A DNA stretch of 64,000 bases from Histoplasma ohiense (GCA_017607445.1 JAEVHH010000005.1:563001-627000); one strand, 5' to 3'; shown: positions 45,846 to 57,805, counted from the first letter of the stretch. A program made the numbers and translations. The notes: a model not told the origin generated them from the sequence alone.

Positions 45846-46507
45846 CAAAAATTTTTAAAGAAAACGTAAAAAAGAAAATAAATACAAAATCACAACCCTC
45901 CGTTTGTGGGTTCTGCTTGCGTGTCCCCCTTAGGAGAAAATGCAGAGGGGAGAGTCTTTTTTTTTTTTTGGAGTGAGAGAAAAAAGGAAACCGAATCGCG
46001 CAATCCTCCCCTTTTTGCGTTCACATTTTCTCTCTGGCTTTCCTTTCTTTGGGAAACGACATGTGCATGCACCACGCCTCCCCCCTGTCCTTCGCATGCC
46101 TATTTTACTTGCTTCGACTTGGTGGGATGTGAATAGTTACAAGAGGTCGGGAATTTTGATTTATTCGACGATAGAAACGAAGAAGAAATGAAAGGTTTTA
46201 ATTAAAAAATTTTTTCTTTTAGCCCATGTATGTATGTATTTGATATTGTTGCCTGGTGCCTTGTTGAAGATACTTTATTTCAATGCCTCTTTTGACTGGA
46301 AAGAAAGCTGTAGACGGACGACTTTCTTCTTCGCCAGGGAAGGAAGGGGAAGGGAAATGTTCATCCATTCACGGCTTGTGCTATTTGTGTCTGGTCTATA
46401 TAAGGCCATCCATCTATCGTGTTTTTTGAGAACAAGAAAAGGAGAAAAGAAAAACGGAAATCTATAACTATACTTAAAAAAAAAAAAAATCCCTGCCAGG
46501 ATTTTAT
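45108..46507. other. Convergent intergenic region
   Basis: Spacer between UPF2 and the minus-strand thiamine pyrophosphokinase gene. It has an A run at 45815-45842 and shorter T/A runs near 45957 and 46476. No supported gene. Confidence 0.5.
45815..45842. repeat. Poly-A run
   Basis: About 28 uninterrupted A residues in the convergent spacer. Confidence 0.9.
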
Positions 46508-47679
46508 CTATACCTCACAATCCCCGCCACATGCCACACCATCATTCACCCACGCCGCCAACTCCAACGTAAACATCACCGGCGCCTCCCCCGGCACCTC
46601 TACCTCCACAACGTCACTGCGCACATGATTGCTCGTACTAACCTGGCCGCCAAACTGCGTTTTCCAGTCAGTGATGTCCCATTCGAGGCCGCGGGTGGTG
46701 ATCACGGCGGGGCCGGCGATGGGGATTATGCCAACGTTTTCGGCGAAGGGCATCGTTGTTCTTGTTGGCGCTGGTGATGACGCTGGCGCCGATGTTGGTG
46801 ATGTACCCATCAAGGAGCCGCCTGGTGTATGGATTCTATTATGGCCGCGGTGGAGGAGGAAGGAGATGCTTTGTTCGGAGATTAGGTAGAGGTGGTTTTG
46901 GTTTCGGTTGTGGGGCGGAGCGGAGGATGAGGATGAGGATGAGGATGAGGATGAAGATGAAGATGAAGCTGACGAGATGCATAGGTGATTGATGAGCGAA
47001 AAGGCCTGATCTACTCGTCCGCCCAGCCCGCCTAGGAGGAGGACGTTGATATCTAATTCATGATTGTCTGCTTCTGCGGGTGGCGCCGTTCCGTCCCCGT
47101 TGCTGCTGGATGCGGCGAGGCTCTGCGTACGCAAGCGCAGATAGCGCAGACATTTCGTGACGTCTGTAGAATATTGATCCGGGTTGTGTATGACGGGGAC
47201 GTGCAGGTCCTCATAGTGTTTACGGACCTCTGGAAGAATGGAGTCCAGATCCCCAACTATTGCATCGGGGAGCTGGTTGTCGGTGTGTTAGAAAGGAACA
47301 CTCTTGAATGGTCTTTTTATTGTTGCACTTTTCTTTTCTTTTCTTTTCTTTTTAATATATATATATATAATTTGTTCCTACAACTGCGCAATTTGGGGGT
47401 TTGAATATATGTATCTACCTCCGTTGATTCCTTGCCAGATGTTCGCATAAGATTGTACAAGTGATTGGCCCCGCCATCTGCACATATTGTGAAACGTGCT
47501 GGGTTGGTTCCAGAGAATCAGTTTTGTCCAATCGATTAATATATATTGACGAGAAACTCACAATGCTTGTTGAGGACTCTGTATGCATGTTGGTTGATTG
47601 GCTGGTTGAGAACAATGAGGGCGAACGGGGAAGACGGCGGGGCAACAGTATTGAAAAACTGTGCCGGATACCAGTCCAT
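46508..47679 (-). CDS. THI80: Thiamine pyrophosphokinase
   Basis: Converts thiamine and ATP to thiamine pyrophosphate and AMP, the last step in making the TPP cofactor, in the cytosol. Exons 47679-47562, 47498-47419 and 47272-46508 give 320 aa. Family motifs follow in order: CADGGAN at 46-51, GDLDS at 73-77, DQYSTDVTK at 98-106 (phosphate and metal binding) and GGLGGRVDQ at 147-155. The C-terminal beta domain ends with RGLEWDITDW and STSNHV, as in other TPKs. Between them sits a run of about 17 Ser (residues 166-183), coded by a GAGGAT/GAAGAT repeat on the plus strand; it is an insertion compared with the usual core. Introns are 63 nt and 146 nt. No TPP-riboswitch-like structure was noticed in the introns or leader. 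Confidence 0.93.
46923..46968. repeat. GAGGAT/GAAGAT tandem repeat coding poly-Ser
   Basis: About seven to eight copies of a GAKGAT hexamer on the plus strand. On the minus strand they code a Ser run inside the thiamine pyrophosphokinase gene and keep its frame. Confidence 0.9.
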
Positions 47680-49008
47680 CCAGCCTATTATCGGACAAAT
47701 GAGTCCAGGCGAATAATACCCAGGTAGTTAACACATGTACCGTATCGGAAAAGGATCAGTCTTGCATATTTTCTGCCTCTGCAGCTGTACCACGGATGCC
47801 CTATCTCAGAATATTCCGTGCGTTGCACGCCCGCGGCGTAAAGTAATTCCGGTAGAGGGCTGGATTTCCACGTGACTTTCTCGGACCCTCCAGTCTGCCA
47901 GGTGTCAGCGGGCGCCTCGTGACGCCAAGGCTGCCAAGACTCCCACCTGAAAGGGGCTGCAGATTCAGCCCAATCGAGCGAGACGACGATAGGTTGCCCG
48001 ATCGGGCCAAGCGCTGGCTGTCGACGTGCGGGCCTAGTAATCCTGTGGTAATCTTGATACGCAGCAGCCAGCGGAACATGCTTCTCCCGGACTACGTTCC
48101 CATACCAAGGGGCGTGTTTCAGCGTATCAGTTGGTACGGCGCTGTCGCGGGGCGCCCAAAACGGCATAGTCAGGGAGAACGACAAATACCGCCGTATGTG
48201 CGCGTACTGGCACACGCCAGCACAGGACCGCCCATACGGACGGAGTACGGGGCCATACCAACCATGGCCGCCGACCCCTTTCCGTGTTTCTCTTCGTTTC
48301 TTTCTCCCTTCTTCCTCCTCCAACTCTCTCGCCTTCGCCAGCGCCTGTAGGAGATATCCCTGCCTCCTCTTCCTCCTCTTCCTCCTCCTTTTCTTCTGCT
48401 TCTTCTCTTCTTCTCCTTCTCTTCTGTCTCTTCTTGCTATTTCTTCTAAATCCGTACTCTTAACTCAACTCGAGGTGAAGGCCTTCCCACAACCTTCGCT
48501 CCCAATTGAGTCCTACGTTGCCCGTCCACCTTCGTTCAGTCGTCCGTTCCTTATTTTATTTTATATAAAGAGAGAATATCATTCTTCATTTGTCTTGTCT
48601 AGACAGCTCTCTGAGCTTGTACCTCCCACCTCTTTTGTTGCATTCTCCATCCCGTATCCATTGGGCCGGAAAAAAAAAAAATCTCTAGGTAAGGCAGTGA
48701 AACCCCATGTTTCTTCCCCCTGTTGTTCGATCTTTTTGTTTAAAGTTTGTTCCCATTCCACCCTGAATTGGTACTGGACTCTGAATTATTTCCGAAATAT
48801 TTCGATGATATGAAGAGAGAAGAAAGTACGGGGTGCTGCCTTGCCAACGCCGCGGCCATATATATATACACATTAGCCCCTTGCTCCCTCTGCTACGTAT
48901 CTCAAGAACTACAAACTGACATACAACTGTTTTTTTCTATGCCAGACATCTTCCTTCTCGCTTTTTCCGAATCCAATTCCTCCTTTCCGCCGTTGAACCT
49001 TATACAAG
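47680..49008. promoter_or_regulatory. Divergent promoter region (THI80 and septin)
   Basis: About 1.3 kb between divergent start codons. The half near the septin (48260-48450) is very CT-rich on the plus strand, a typical leader of a well-expressed fungal gene. A near-match to the TACGGAGTA word (ACGGAGTACGG) lies at 48240-48250. A 211-codon minus frame here was rejected. Confidence 0.45.
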
Positions 49009-50902
49009 ATGGGTAAGCTCCGATTTATTAGCTACTTCTGTCCAGCATCATACCAGGGAAGAGCATCGCCCCCCGTGTCCCTGGTTCTCTGGACACTCGT
49101 CAATTCTGTTCTCCCTGTGTCGTGCTACTGTTTTCATGATTCCCTGATATCTACAACTGGAAAATAGAGCCTATTATATAGGCATGGGCCATTTAAAGTT
49201 TCGCGTTGTTGTTTCCAGCAGGAGTTGCCAGCACTACGGCCATTGCGCCACTGGAACCTTGAATACCCCCAATCTCCATGCATCTTCTCTCGCAATTTTC
49301 CCCATAACTACAATCTGAACGTGGTGGATTTTACTGCAAACAATACTGACATGCTGAATAATTAATACAGCACAAGGCGCTAACGGTATCCCGGCTCCCA
49401 CACGACCCTCTCCAGCTGCTGGCAGTGCTCCCGCAAAATCGCCATATGTCGAACGGAGCAACCCCATGGGTCAGGGTGCTGCCCAAACGGTCACCTCCAA
49501 GGACCCCAAGGCCGCTGCCCAGGCTGCTAGTGACATGAGGAACGTCGTCCGCCGCAAGTTGACCGGTTATGTTGGATTCGCCAACCTCCCAAACCAATGG
49601 CACCGGAAAAGTGTTCGTAAGGGTTTCAACTTCAATGTGATGGTTGTCGGTATGTATATTTCCGTCTGCATCTGCACGCGATTCTTCGTATCTATGCTAA
49701 AACAACTATTTAGGTGAATCTGGCTTGGGAAAGTCTACTCTTGTCAATACTTTGTTCAACACTTCCCTGTATCCTCCAAAGGAACGCAAGGGCCCTAGCC
49801 TGGATATTATTCCAAAAACCGTTGCCATCGAGTCTATCAGCGCCGATATTGAGGAAAACGGCGTTCGTCTCCGTCTGACTGTGGTTGATACACCTGGTTT
49901 CGGTGACTTTGTCAACAACGATGACTCCTGGCGTCCGATTGTTGAGAACATCGAACAGCGTTTCGACGCTTACCTCGAGGCCGAGAACAAGGTTAACCGC
50001 ATGAATATTGTGGACAATCGCGTCCATGCTTGCGTCTACTTCATCCAGCCAACAGGCCACTCGCTGAAGCCGCTTGACATTGAGGTAATGCGCCGATTGC
50101 ATACCAAGGTCAATCTCATCCCTGTCATTGCTAAGGCCGATACTCTCACCGATGAGGAAATTGCTCTTTTCAAGCAAAGGGTACGTATTTACAAAACTCC
50201 CTTAACTTCAGGCCACCCTTGAACAAAACATTGTACATAAATTTGGAAAGTTCTGACACGCGACAGATTCTTGCCGATATCCAACATCATTCCATCCAAA
50301 TCTTCGAGGGACCCCGATACGAGCTTGATGATGAAGAAACCATCGCCGAGAACCAAGAAATCATGTCCAAAGTTCCTTTTGCTGTTGTTGGAGCGAACTC
50401 GGAGGTCACCAGCAGTGAGGGCCGCAAGGTCAGAGGTCGTCGTTATCCATGGGGTGTCATCGAGGTTGACAACGAGGAACATTGCGATTTCGTCAAATTG
50501 CGCCAGATGCTCATCCGTACTCATATGGAAGAACTCAAGGAACACACGAATAATGCCCTGTACGAGAACTACCGATCTGACAAACTCACACAGATGGGTG
50601 TTGCGCAGGACCCAAGTGTATTCAAGGAGGTCAACCCTGCAGTCAAGCAGGAAGAAGAACGCACCTTGCACGAGCAGAAGCTCGCAAAGATGGAGGTCGA
50701 GATGAAGATGGTTTTCCAACAAAAGGTGCAAGAGAAAGAAAGCAAGCTCAAGCAGAGCGAAGACGAGCTTTTCGCGCGACATCGCGAGATGAAAGAACAG
50801 TTAGAGCGACAACGCGCAGAATTGGAAGAAAAGAAGTCTCGTCTCGAAAGTGGAAGACCTCTCGAGGACAAGATAAAGAGAAAGGGTTTCTCGCTCCGTT
50901 GA
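49009..50902 (+). CDS. aspB: Septin, Cdc3/AspB group
   Basis: Septins are GTP-binding proteins that form hetero-octameric filaments at septa, branch points and hyphal tips. Exons 49009-49012, 49368-49649, 49714-50180 and 50267-50902 give 462 aa. The first exon is only ATGG, followed by a 355-nt intron; the protein then reads MAQGANGIPAPTRPSPAAG. GYVGFANLPNQWHRKSVRKGFNFNVMVVG is the septin polybasic and entry segment of the Cdc3 group. The P-loop GESGLGKS is at 96-103, G3 DTPG at 154-157, G4 AKAD at 235-238. The septin unique element WGVIEVDNEEHCDFVKLRQMLI follows, and a long coiled coil covers about residues 365-450. Assignment to AspB/Cdc3 rather than another group rests on the N-terminal and coiled-coil layout. 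Confidence 0.93.
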
Positions 50903-51770
50903 GAGTCAACCCATGGCTGATATGCACTCTGGACATCATGGGATGTCGACCTATGACATGCGGACAACCTCTGTTTGATTTCTTGTTCTTCTTTGAGTTC
51001 CTCCCCCTTCTGTTCATGGTTCCAGCGCTCTCTCTAATACCTCTTTTCGTTCTCTTTCCTCTCCTTTCCTTTCATCAAGAGTAATTCGGCTCTCTTACAC
51101 AATCTTTTGCTTTTTTCTTCCCTTTCTTTCTCCCTTTCTCCTCTTTCATTTATACCTTTTGCTCTCTATCACACTTCTGTAATGACTTCGACCCATTTTC
51201 CCCCCCTCTACTTATTGTTCTTTTCTCTTGAGCCGTTCCCTCCCTCCTTCGTTTTGTTTTTCCCTTGTTTATTTTCTTGCTTGTTTGCTTGCTTACTTGC
51301 TACTGACTCTCTCGAACCAATAAAACGGAGAAAACTAAATTTGTACCAAACTTAATAATCTATCTATTCACTAGTTTCAAGAAAGCCTTTTTTCTTTTCT
51401 CATAAGAGAATTTGAGAGGCCGGTTGAAGGAGTCTACAAGCATGGTTTTTCCCCAACATTCAAAACACGAAAAGGGTATGCTCCTACGCAGATGGTGGGG
51501 AGATATGGGTGGGCGGGAGTATTAAAATTGTGGCTTTTCTTCTTTTCTGCTTCTGCTTCTTCTACTTCTTTCTAATACTCAGCTTTTTAACTTCCTTTTC
51601 CCCTTCAACCATGTCGTGTATCCCAATTCTATCAGACCTTTTTGTTTTTTTCAAGAGTGTATTACCTAGTTGTTTTTTTTTTCCCCTCCCTTACCCCCCC
51701 CGCCATTTCCCTCCCGACACAAAAAATATAAAAACAATACAAAAAATAAACCCTTCATACGCTGGTGTAT

Positions 51771-51794
51771 TTTCTTTCTTTCTTTCTTTCTTTT
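51771..51794. repeat. (TTTC)n microsatellite
   Basis: About six tetramer copies on the plus strand. Confidence 0.9.
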
Positions 51795-52181
51795 GAATGC
51801 TGGATAAAGGACAATAAGAGCGTGTTTGTCAAACCCCCTCCCTTCCCATTACCGTTTAAGTTATACAGATATATCTCCTTTATCCATCCATCTTCTCGAA
51901 GTGAAAAAAAACCCTTCTCCTCGTCATAATTCCATTTTCTTCGTGTCCCTCACTAGATTTTTCCTTTCGGAACAGGTGGGATGGGTGGTGATGTAGTACA
52001 TAGTGATGGGTAATTTTGCGTAGCGAGGTATACAGTTCCTTCTGGTAATGGCCTGGAAAACGCTAACAACAATGGCCGATGCATATATTGCATGCCTTAT
52101 CTGTGCCTGGTTGGGTAATGTAGGGCGGTTAATGCCATTGTGAGAGGGAGGGGTGTTTGTTGCCATCGAGTGTACACGGGC

Positions 52182-52212
52182 AAAGAAAGAAAGAAAGAAA
52201 GAAAGAAAGAAA
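52182..52212. repeat. (AAAG)n microsatellite
   Basis: About seven copies on the plus strand; it is the reverse complement type of the TTTC tract 400 nt upstream, so the two could pair as a hairpin. Confidence 0.9.
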
Positions 52213-52394
52213 AGAAAACTTTGTTTAAAAAAGGGGTGTTCTTCTTGCTCTTTCTTTCTGTATTATTCCTTTCTTTGTCCACTGGTGTCCTAGCCGCTAC
52301 TTTCCGTATCTCATGATACATGGAAGTCGAGGAACGGGTAGGTATCCAGGGTATGCTCGATAGCACCCCCGTCCATTGTTCTCCGCTGGAAGCC

Positions 52395-52418
52395 AAAAAA
52401 AAAAAAAAAAAAAAAAAA
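52395..52418. repeat. Poly-A run
   Basis: Twenty-four A residues. Confidence 0.9.
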
Positions 52419-53178
52419 GGAAAGGAAATGAATTAAGGCCATCGTCTGCATTTCTTAGTTTCTCATTGTCTCCTTTGCTAAAGGGAACGAGGAAGAGAAG
52501 AAGGTTCGTCGTTTTGTTATTACCTGCTGTTTTATTTCCTTTAGGTTATATGATGGATGCTGTTGTCATACTACTTCGAAGTAGGTAGGTAGGTTAGAGA
52601 GTAGGGATGATGGATACATACTTAGACATCCATTAATTATATATCGACCCCACCTCTTGTTTCCATTTCTTCGGATAACTCCTTTTTCCAAAAGGTACAG
52701 GTAGATGCCCTATGAATACGTGAAAGAAAAACAAAACCAGCAGCGCTCATCTGCGGGGCAACCCGTTGTCTTTTTTTTTTTATAATAGTATCTCTACACA
52801 AAGCTCATAGGGAGAGTGGGGACGCGATTGAGCCGGTCATGGCTATCCATTGCAATCGAGGTAAATATGTGATGAGTGGGATACGGAGAAAGACTAGGCT
52901 CGGTGGGATCAAAATTTCAGATTTATTGAACTATCGTATATAACATCCATGTACATATAAAAGTGAAACTCTGTAACTTTATTCCTTGAGTTCTTCTCAG
53001 ACAGTTCAGATACGTATCCGCCTCTGCTTCGTCTGTGGCATACTCCGCACCTAAATCTGTACCTCTTGTCTCCCCTATATCCTTCATACCCACCTGTTAG
53101 CAACGCGACACCCCCTAATCAAACTCAATCAGAACAAAAAAGCAATCCAAGAAGGGGCGCACGGCCCCCCCCACAAAT

Positions 53179-53859
53179 ATGTGCAAATACACATCTCACG
53201 AACAATACACAGCCTGCAACCACAAGATTCCCTGCCACTTAAAATACGGCATAACCTACTGCCAGGAGCCCAACGGCATCCCCCTCCCAACCCATGCCGT
53301 CATAAAACTGCTCACGGAGCCCGGTTTTCGCCCCTCACGCTGCTGTGAAATGGACAAATGGCAGGACACAGTCCTGGAGTTTCAGGGGCTGTGTCCAGCT
53401 TGCTCAGGGGGGCCAAGCGAGAGTAGAGAAGGCGAGGGTCAAGGTTGGGATGAGATGCCGAATTTGATTCGGTCGTTTGAGTGTGGGCATTCGAAGCTTT
53501 GGGTTCGGGCGGAGAGTTTGCAGAAGTGTTTTGTGTGTGAGAGAGTGAACAGTTGTGGTGGTGCTGGGGGGATGCAGCAGGAAGTGCAGAGACAGAAGCA
53601 AAAGCTTGGTATCGGGACGGATGTTAGGATTGAGATTGGAGATTCGCGGATTGCTGAGTTTTGGGAGAGGGAGTACTTGTTTTCAGAAGAGGAGGCGTCT
53701 AAGATCCAATTTGAGAAGTGGGAAGTTGAGTGGATGTGTGCGGCTTGTCGGAAGAAAGGGAAGGGGGAGGATGAGAATTTGTTGTCATCGACATCGCGAA
53801 AGCTGCTGAGTGCATGGAAGAGGTTGCAAGTATCATTTCAAGAGAAACAAAAAGAGTAG
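53179..53859 (+). CDS. Cys-rich protein of unknown function
   Basis: Intronless frame of 226 aa. Cys and His pairs are spaced like zinc ligands: MCKYTSHEQYTACNH at the start, CHLKYGITYC near 19-28, RCCEMDKW, LCPACSG, ECGHSKLWV, KCFVCERV, and MCAACRKK near 188-195. Such repeated CxxC groups suggest several structural zinc sites, as in small fungal proteins of unknown role that begin MCKYTxxEYxCGH. The C-terminus is basic. There is no signal peptide. I recognise the general type (short fungal Cys-rich proteins related to secondary-metabolism neighbourhoods or effectors are sometimes similar) but no defined function. Confidence 0.75.
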   Translation: MCKYTSHEQYTACNHKIPCHLKYGITYCQEPNGIPLPTHAVIKLLTEPGFRPSRCCEMDKWQDTVLEFQGLCPACSGGPSESREGEGQGWDEMPNLIRSFECGHSKLWVRAESLQKCFVCERVNSCGGAGGMQQEVQRQKQKLGIGTDVRIEIGDSRIAEFWEREYLFSEEEASKIQFEKWEVEWMCAACRKKGKGEDENLLSSTSRKLLSAWKRLQVSFQEKQKE

Positions 53860-54887
53860 ATTTTTGGACAGAGTATATGCCACTCTCTTTCTCTTTTTGT
53901 GCCTTGTATTCTTTATTTTTTAAAATTGCATAATTGGGTAGTTTTTTGTCTTTATATGTGATCTGGGAAGGAGATGATACAGTTGGAACAGTGTGATGTG
54001 CTTTTGATGGACACACATCTCACATTGTGCAGCAAATGAAAATGCAATATTCATATGAGCGCAATGAATATTGAAGCGTTTGATAGAGAAAACGAAGCCA
54101 ATTCATATGTTTGAAGTATTGGAAATCCAGGAGGCTCCAGCAGGCTGTCACAGACAGCTTTCAAACATGTTTGGGGCAATAGCCAATGGCCAATGACACA
54201 CTAATGGAGAACTAAATCGTAGACTGTGGTTAATATGATAAATGATTATTAATATAATAAAATGGCTTCAATGCAGGAGACTCAGACTGACGTCTAGGAT
54301 CGAACGAAGCTTGTGAGACAGCGGGATGACGTCGAGGCTGGTGTTGCCACAACACGGTGGACAGCCACTGGTACAGTCCACACGATACTGTGATGTACAT
54401 ACAGAGGAGAGTGGCATAATTGGGCTGCTTCTATGTCGGCTGCTTCTTTGGATCGAGATTTCCACTGGGTGAGCAGAGCGATTTCTGATGTTTGCTGCTT
54501 GGTGTTTTGAGAAATTGTGAAGAATTATTGGATTCGTCACATGATATCTTGGTGCCAGGTATTGTCGTATTAAATACAGCTGGTGCGACTGGACTCGCCC
54601 GCCAAGCCCGCCAAATATGATGCCTGATAGGGCGCCAATACGCCCTCTGACGCTGTTCGTTACACACCACGCAAACATCGGCCTTCCAAGGCACAAATCC
54701 TCCACACCTGACTTCTGGCCTGAGTCCACCGTGACCTTTTGATATTCTGCAGCCTGGCTCAAGGGTAGATAACTACACAACAACAGCTGTTCCATCCAGC
54801 TGCTCCTGCTTCATATCTCCTCTCAACAAACTTCTGCCCTCAACCAGCTAGCCTTGAGCTTCGACATTTAACTGTGCCTTGCTGCAG
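53860..54887. other. Intergenic
   Basis: Spacer between the Cys-rich gene and the Pom33-type gene. A 175-codon minus frame at 54268-54795 has no recognisable domain and is not called. Confidence 0.45.
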
Positions 54888-56144
54888 ATGGCTCCTCCAC
54901 CCCCTTCCACCCTGCCCTTGGGCGAGCGTTTGAAGATGCTCGCCCAAACCCTACAGTATGTCACCCCGTTATGGATGATCCCGAAAGGGAATGTCATTTG
55001 CTAATGTATTCTCAGGTTCGGTTGGTTTCTTGGGTATGTCCAAAATTGACTTGCACAATTGCTGGCGATTTCAGCCCTCTCCAGCTATCATTTTGAAGCG
55101 GTGTACGAGGAAAAATGAGGAAATATAGATATATACATTGTGGAGAAGTGAAGATGGAGATTCGGGAATGATTTCACCTTCGATATTGGGTGATATCGCT
55201 TTTGCAACAATGCAAAAGAAGCACAAATGGCTCTTCTTTTGCTAACATGATATGTCACACCGCTCTAGGCATTTGGCTCTGATACTCTCTGTCTTCCGAT
55301 ACTTTCTCTCCTACATTACATTCAACTACTATTCCGGCATGGCCAGAGCGTCGTATCGTTTCGCATTCGTATCCGCAGCTGCTACATATGGAATCGTCGT
55401 CTATAAAGCATATATCGCCCGAGGCCGTCTCGGAGGATCTATTCCCGCTACTGCCATGAAATTGGCTGGTGACGAGAACGTCCAATACTTGTGTCAGTGG
55501 GCTCATTTGGTTTTACCTATGTTAAACATATGTCGGAAAGATACCTCGCAACTGACAAAAATTCAACCCGAAAAACAGTCATGGCCCTCGTATGGCTCTA
55601 CTCCCGCCAGATCCCAATCGCCCTCCTGCCCTTTGCTATCTACTCCGTCTTTCATGTAGCAACTTACACTCGCACCTATCTCATCCCAACCCTCCAACCC
55701 CCCAAACCGGCCGCGCCAGGTGAAGCAACCTCCCCTTCCGGCCGCCCAGTCACAAAACAGTCGCCACTCGCTGAAAGCATCGGCCGCTTCGTCAAGAGAT
55801 ACTATGACGCCAGTATGGGCCTCGTAGCTGCCTTTGAAATGAGCCTCATGTTCCGCCTCATCGGCTCCGCCCTGACTTTCTCGAGTGGCAGCTGGGTGCT
55901 GCTGGTCATCTATTTCTGTTTCTTCCGCTCGCGATATGCGCAGAGCTCTTTTGTCCAGGGCACCGTGGCCCGCGCAAGTGCCCGTATTGATGCAGCGATC
56001 TCGCACCAGAACACCCCGCCGCAGGTGAGACAAGGCTGGGAAGTGTTCAAGGGTCTTGTCAGACAGGCCTATGACATAACTGATGTCCGGCGGTATCTTG
56101 GCGGGTACCAGGGCACTGCTGCGGGAGCGAAGAAGCCCCAGTAA
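54888..56144 (+). CDS. POM33: Pom33/Tts1 (TMEM33) family membrane protein
   Basis: Members shape ER tubules and the nuclear envelope and help place nuclear pore complexes (yeast Pom33/Per33, fission yeast Tts1, human TMEM33). Exons 54888-54955, 55016-55033, 55269-55492 and 55579-56144 give 291 aa. Exon 2 is an 18-nt microexon coding FGWFLG across its joints. Membrane segments are visible at GHLALILSVFRYFLSYITF, ASYRFAFVSAAATYGIVVY, MALVWLYSRQIPIALLPFAIYSVFHVATY and SALTFSSGSWVLLVIYFCFF. The last 60 residues are amphipathic (VARASARIDAAISHQN...GWEVFKGLVRQAYDI), as in Pom33, where a C-terminal amphipathic helix binds membranes. The phase fits at every junction. Introns are 60, 235 and 86 nt. 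Confidence 0.92.
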
Positions 56145-57805
56145 ATGTTCAAAGATGACAATAATATAATGACTTGATTTGATTATTGTTATTATTATTA
56201 TTTTCGGACGGCCCATCTGATGCTACCACATTTTTTTTTTTCCCGCAACCTCGGTATCCGAAAATGAACATAATGATGATTGTACACAACAACAGCAACA
56301 ACCATGACACTTGTTTCTCTCGCTCACAGCATGTTTCCTTTTTTGTGTTAAAAAGCCTTGGCGACTTATTTTCCTTGCTCTTTGTCGTTTGCGTGTCCAG
56401 AGTATAGGCGTGGCATTCGCATTCCAACTATTTTCTCTTCGGACCCCTGGTTGCCTAACATGTGCACGTTTAGGGGAAGGGGAAGGCAAAACTCGGTGGG
56501 ATACGAAGCCCCTAACATAATCCAATGCGCGCGCATGCCAAAGAAACAACTGTCTTTATCAGTCTGGACCCGCGTTCGTCTAACTTGGTGCCTTTCTACC
56601 CCTGACACCCGCGGACAGATGGACGAGGACAGACAGACCAGGTCAAATTTTTCCTTTTATCTCTTCCTTGTGCTTTCTTTCTCTTTTATTTTTCGGCGGG
56701 ATAGGTTGGGGATGCTTATCATGCGACCACGGCAAATACATTTAAGACAATGTTTACTATCTAAGTTTGAGTAATGTTTGTTATTGAGTGAGTGGCTGCA
56801 GTGCAGGAGGTGGAGTCGGGGGTGGGGGGAAGAAGTTAAAAATTCGAAGATAGGGAGGAGATTTTGGTAGTAGCATATTTTTTTTTCTTTCCTTTCAAAA
56901 CGGGGAAAATAAAAATATAAATTCCAAAAAAAAAATTATTTACTTCGTCAATGGGTCTGTACTTCTAGGCATTCTCATCATTTTTTGCGTTCTTGCTCTC
57001 GTTTTTGTTTGCTTGTTTCCTCTGTCGATATTTGTGTTGGGTTTACTCCATACTTTTTATCGGATTTCTAGGCTTTTTGGAAGCTTCATATCTACTGTTT
57101 TTCTCAGCGATGTTATTTACTTGTCTTCTGCTCTCCTGCCTTATATTAAACCCGAACAAGTCATGCTTTCATACATTTACTTCTCATCTCAGACAATAGC
57201 TCATTGAGCATTGGCCCTGGATCAACATTCCGCCGACCCGCCCAAGAATCCAGCTCCATTGCATCGAGGGAAAAAGTGAAAAACCACAACTCCATTATCG
57301 ATTTACTCCCACACGCACACGCCCCCGCTGCTCATTATTTTTGTCTATTTCATTTCATCTTTCGAATAGAGCATGAACAAGGATGGCATCGCCGTCCGCC
57401 CTTCGTTTCGAATTCGGTAATTAATCTTTCTTTCTTGCTCAATTCGATGCCTTGAGTGCTCTTGTCAGCCCTCGAAGAATATCGGGGGCGAACCAAGACA
57501 AGAGGACCCATTTAGAGAAGATAGATATACACACACATAGCCAGATACCTCCGCGAAAATTCCCGCGTCCCACGCCCTCTTAAGCCCGAGCCGGTTTATC
57601 CGCAGAAGCAAAAGATAGACCGAATAAAAGAACCAAAAAACGAAGCAGCGAAATAGCCCGCCGCTAGAGGATATAAATATATTATATATAATTGTACGGA
57701 GTACTCTAAAAGGAAATACCGAAGCGCTTCAATTACCCACCTGATACAGAAAACTTAAGAAAAGAGCAGGGGAAGAAAAGAAGAGCGACGGGGGAGGGCG
57801 CGGCG
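56145..57805. other. Intergenic
   Basis: Spacer upstream of the mitochondrial-carrier gene. It has short A and T runs (56228-56240, 56878-56888, 56925-56935), and a TACGGAGTA word at 57695-57703 about 100 nt before the carrier start codon. No gene is supported. Confidence 0.5.

Larger units (their letters stand above)
50903..53178. other. Intergenic, low-complexity
   Basis: Long spacer after the septin with pyrimidine-rich DNA (51070-51330, 51530-51720) and three simple repeats listed separately. No gene is supported; the frames are Phe/Ser/Leu-rich by composition. Confidence 0.5.

Noticed and set aside
47688..48323. 211-codon minus-strand frame between THI80 and the septin
   Set aside because: It overlaps the shared promoter, competes with frames on the other strand, and shows no recognisable domain.
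54268..54795. 175-codon minus-strand frame
   Set aside because: No domain, overlapping alternative frames, and no intron or start context supporting a gene.
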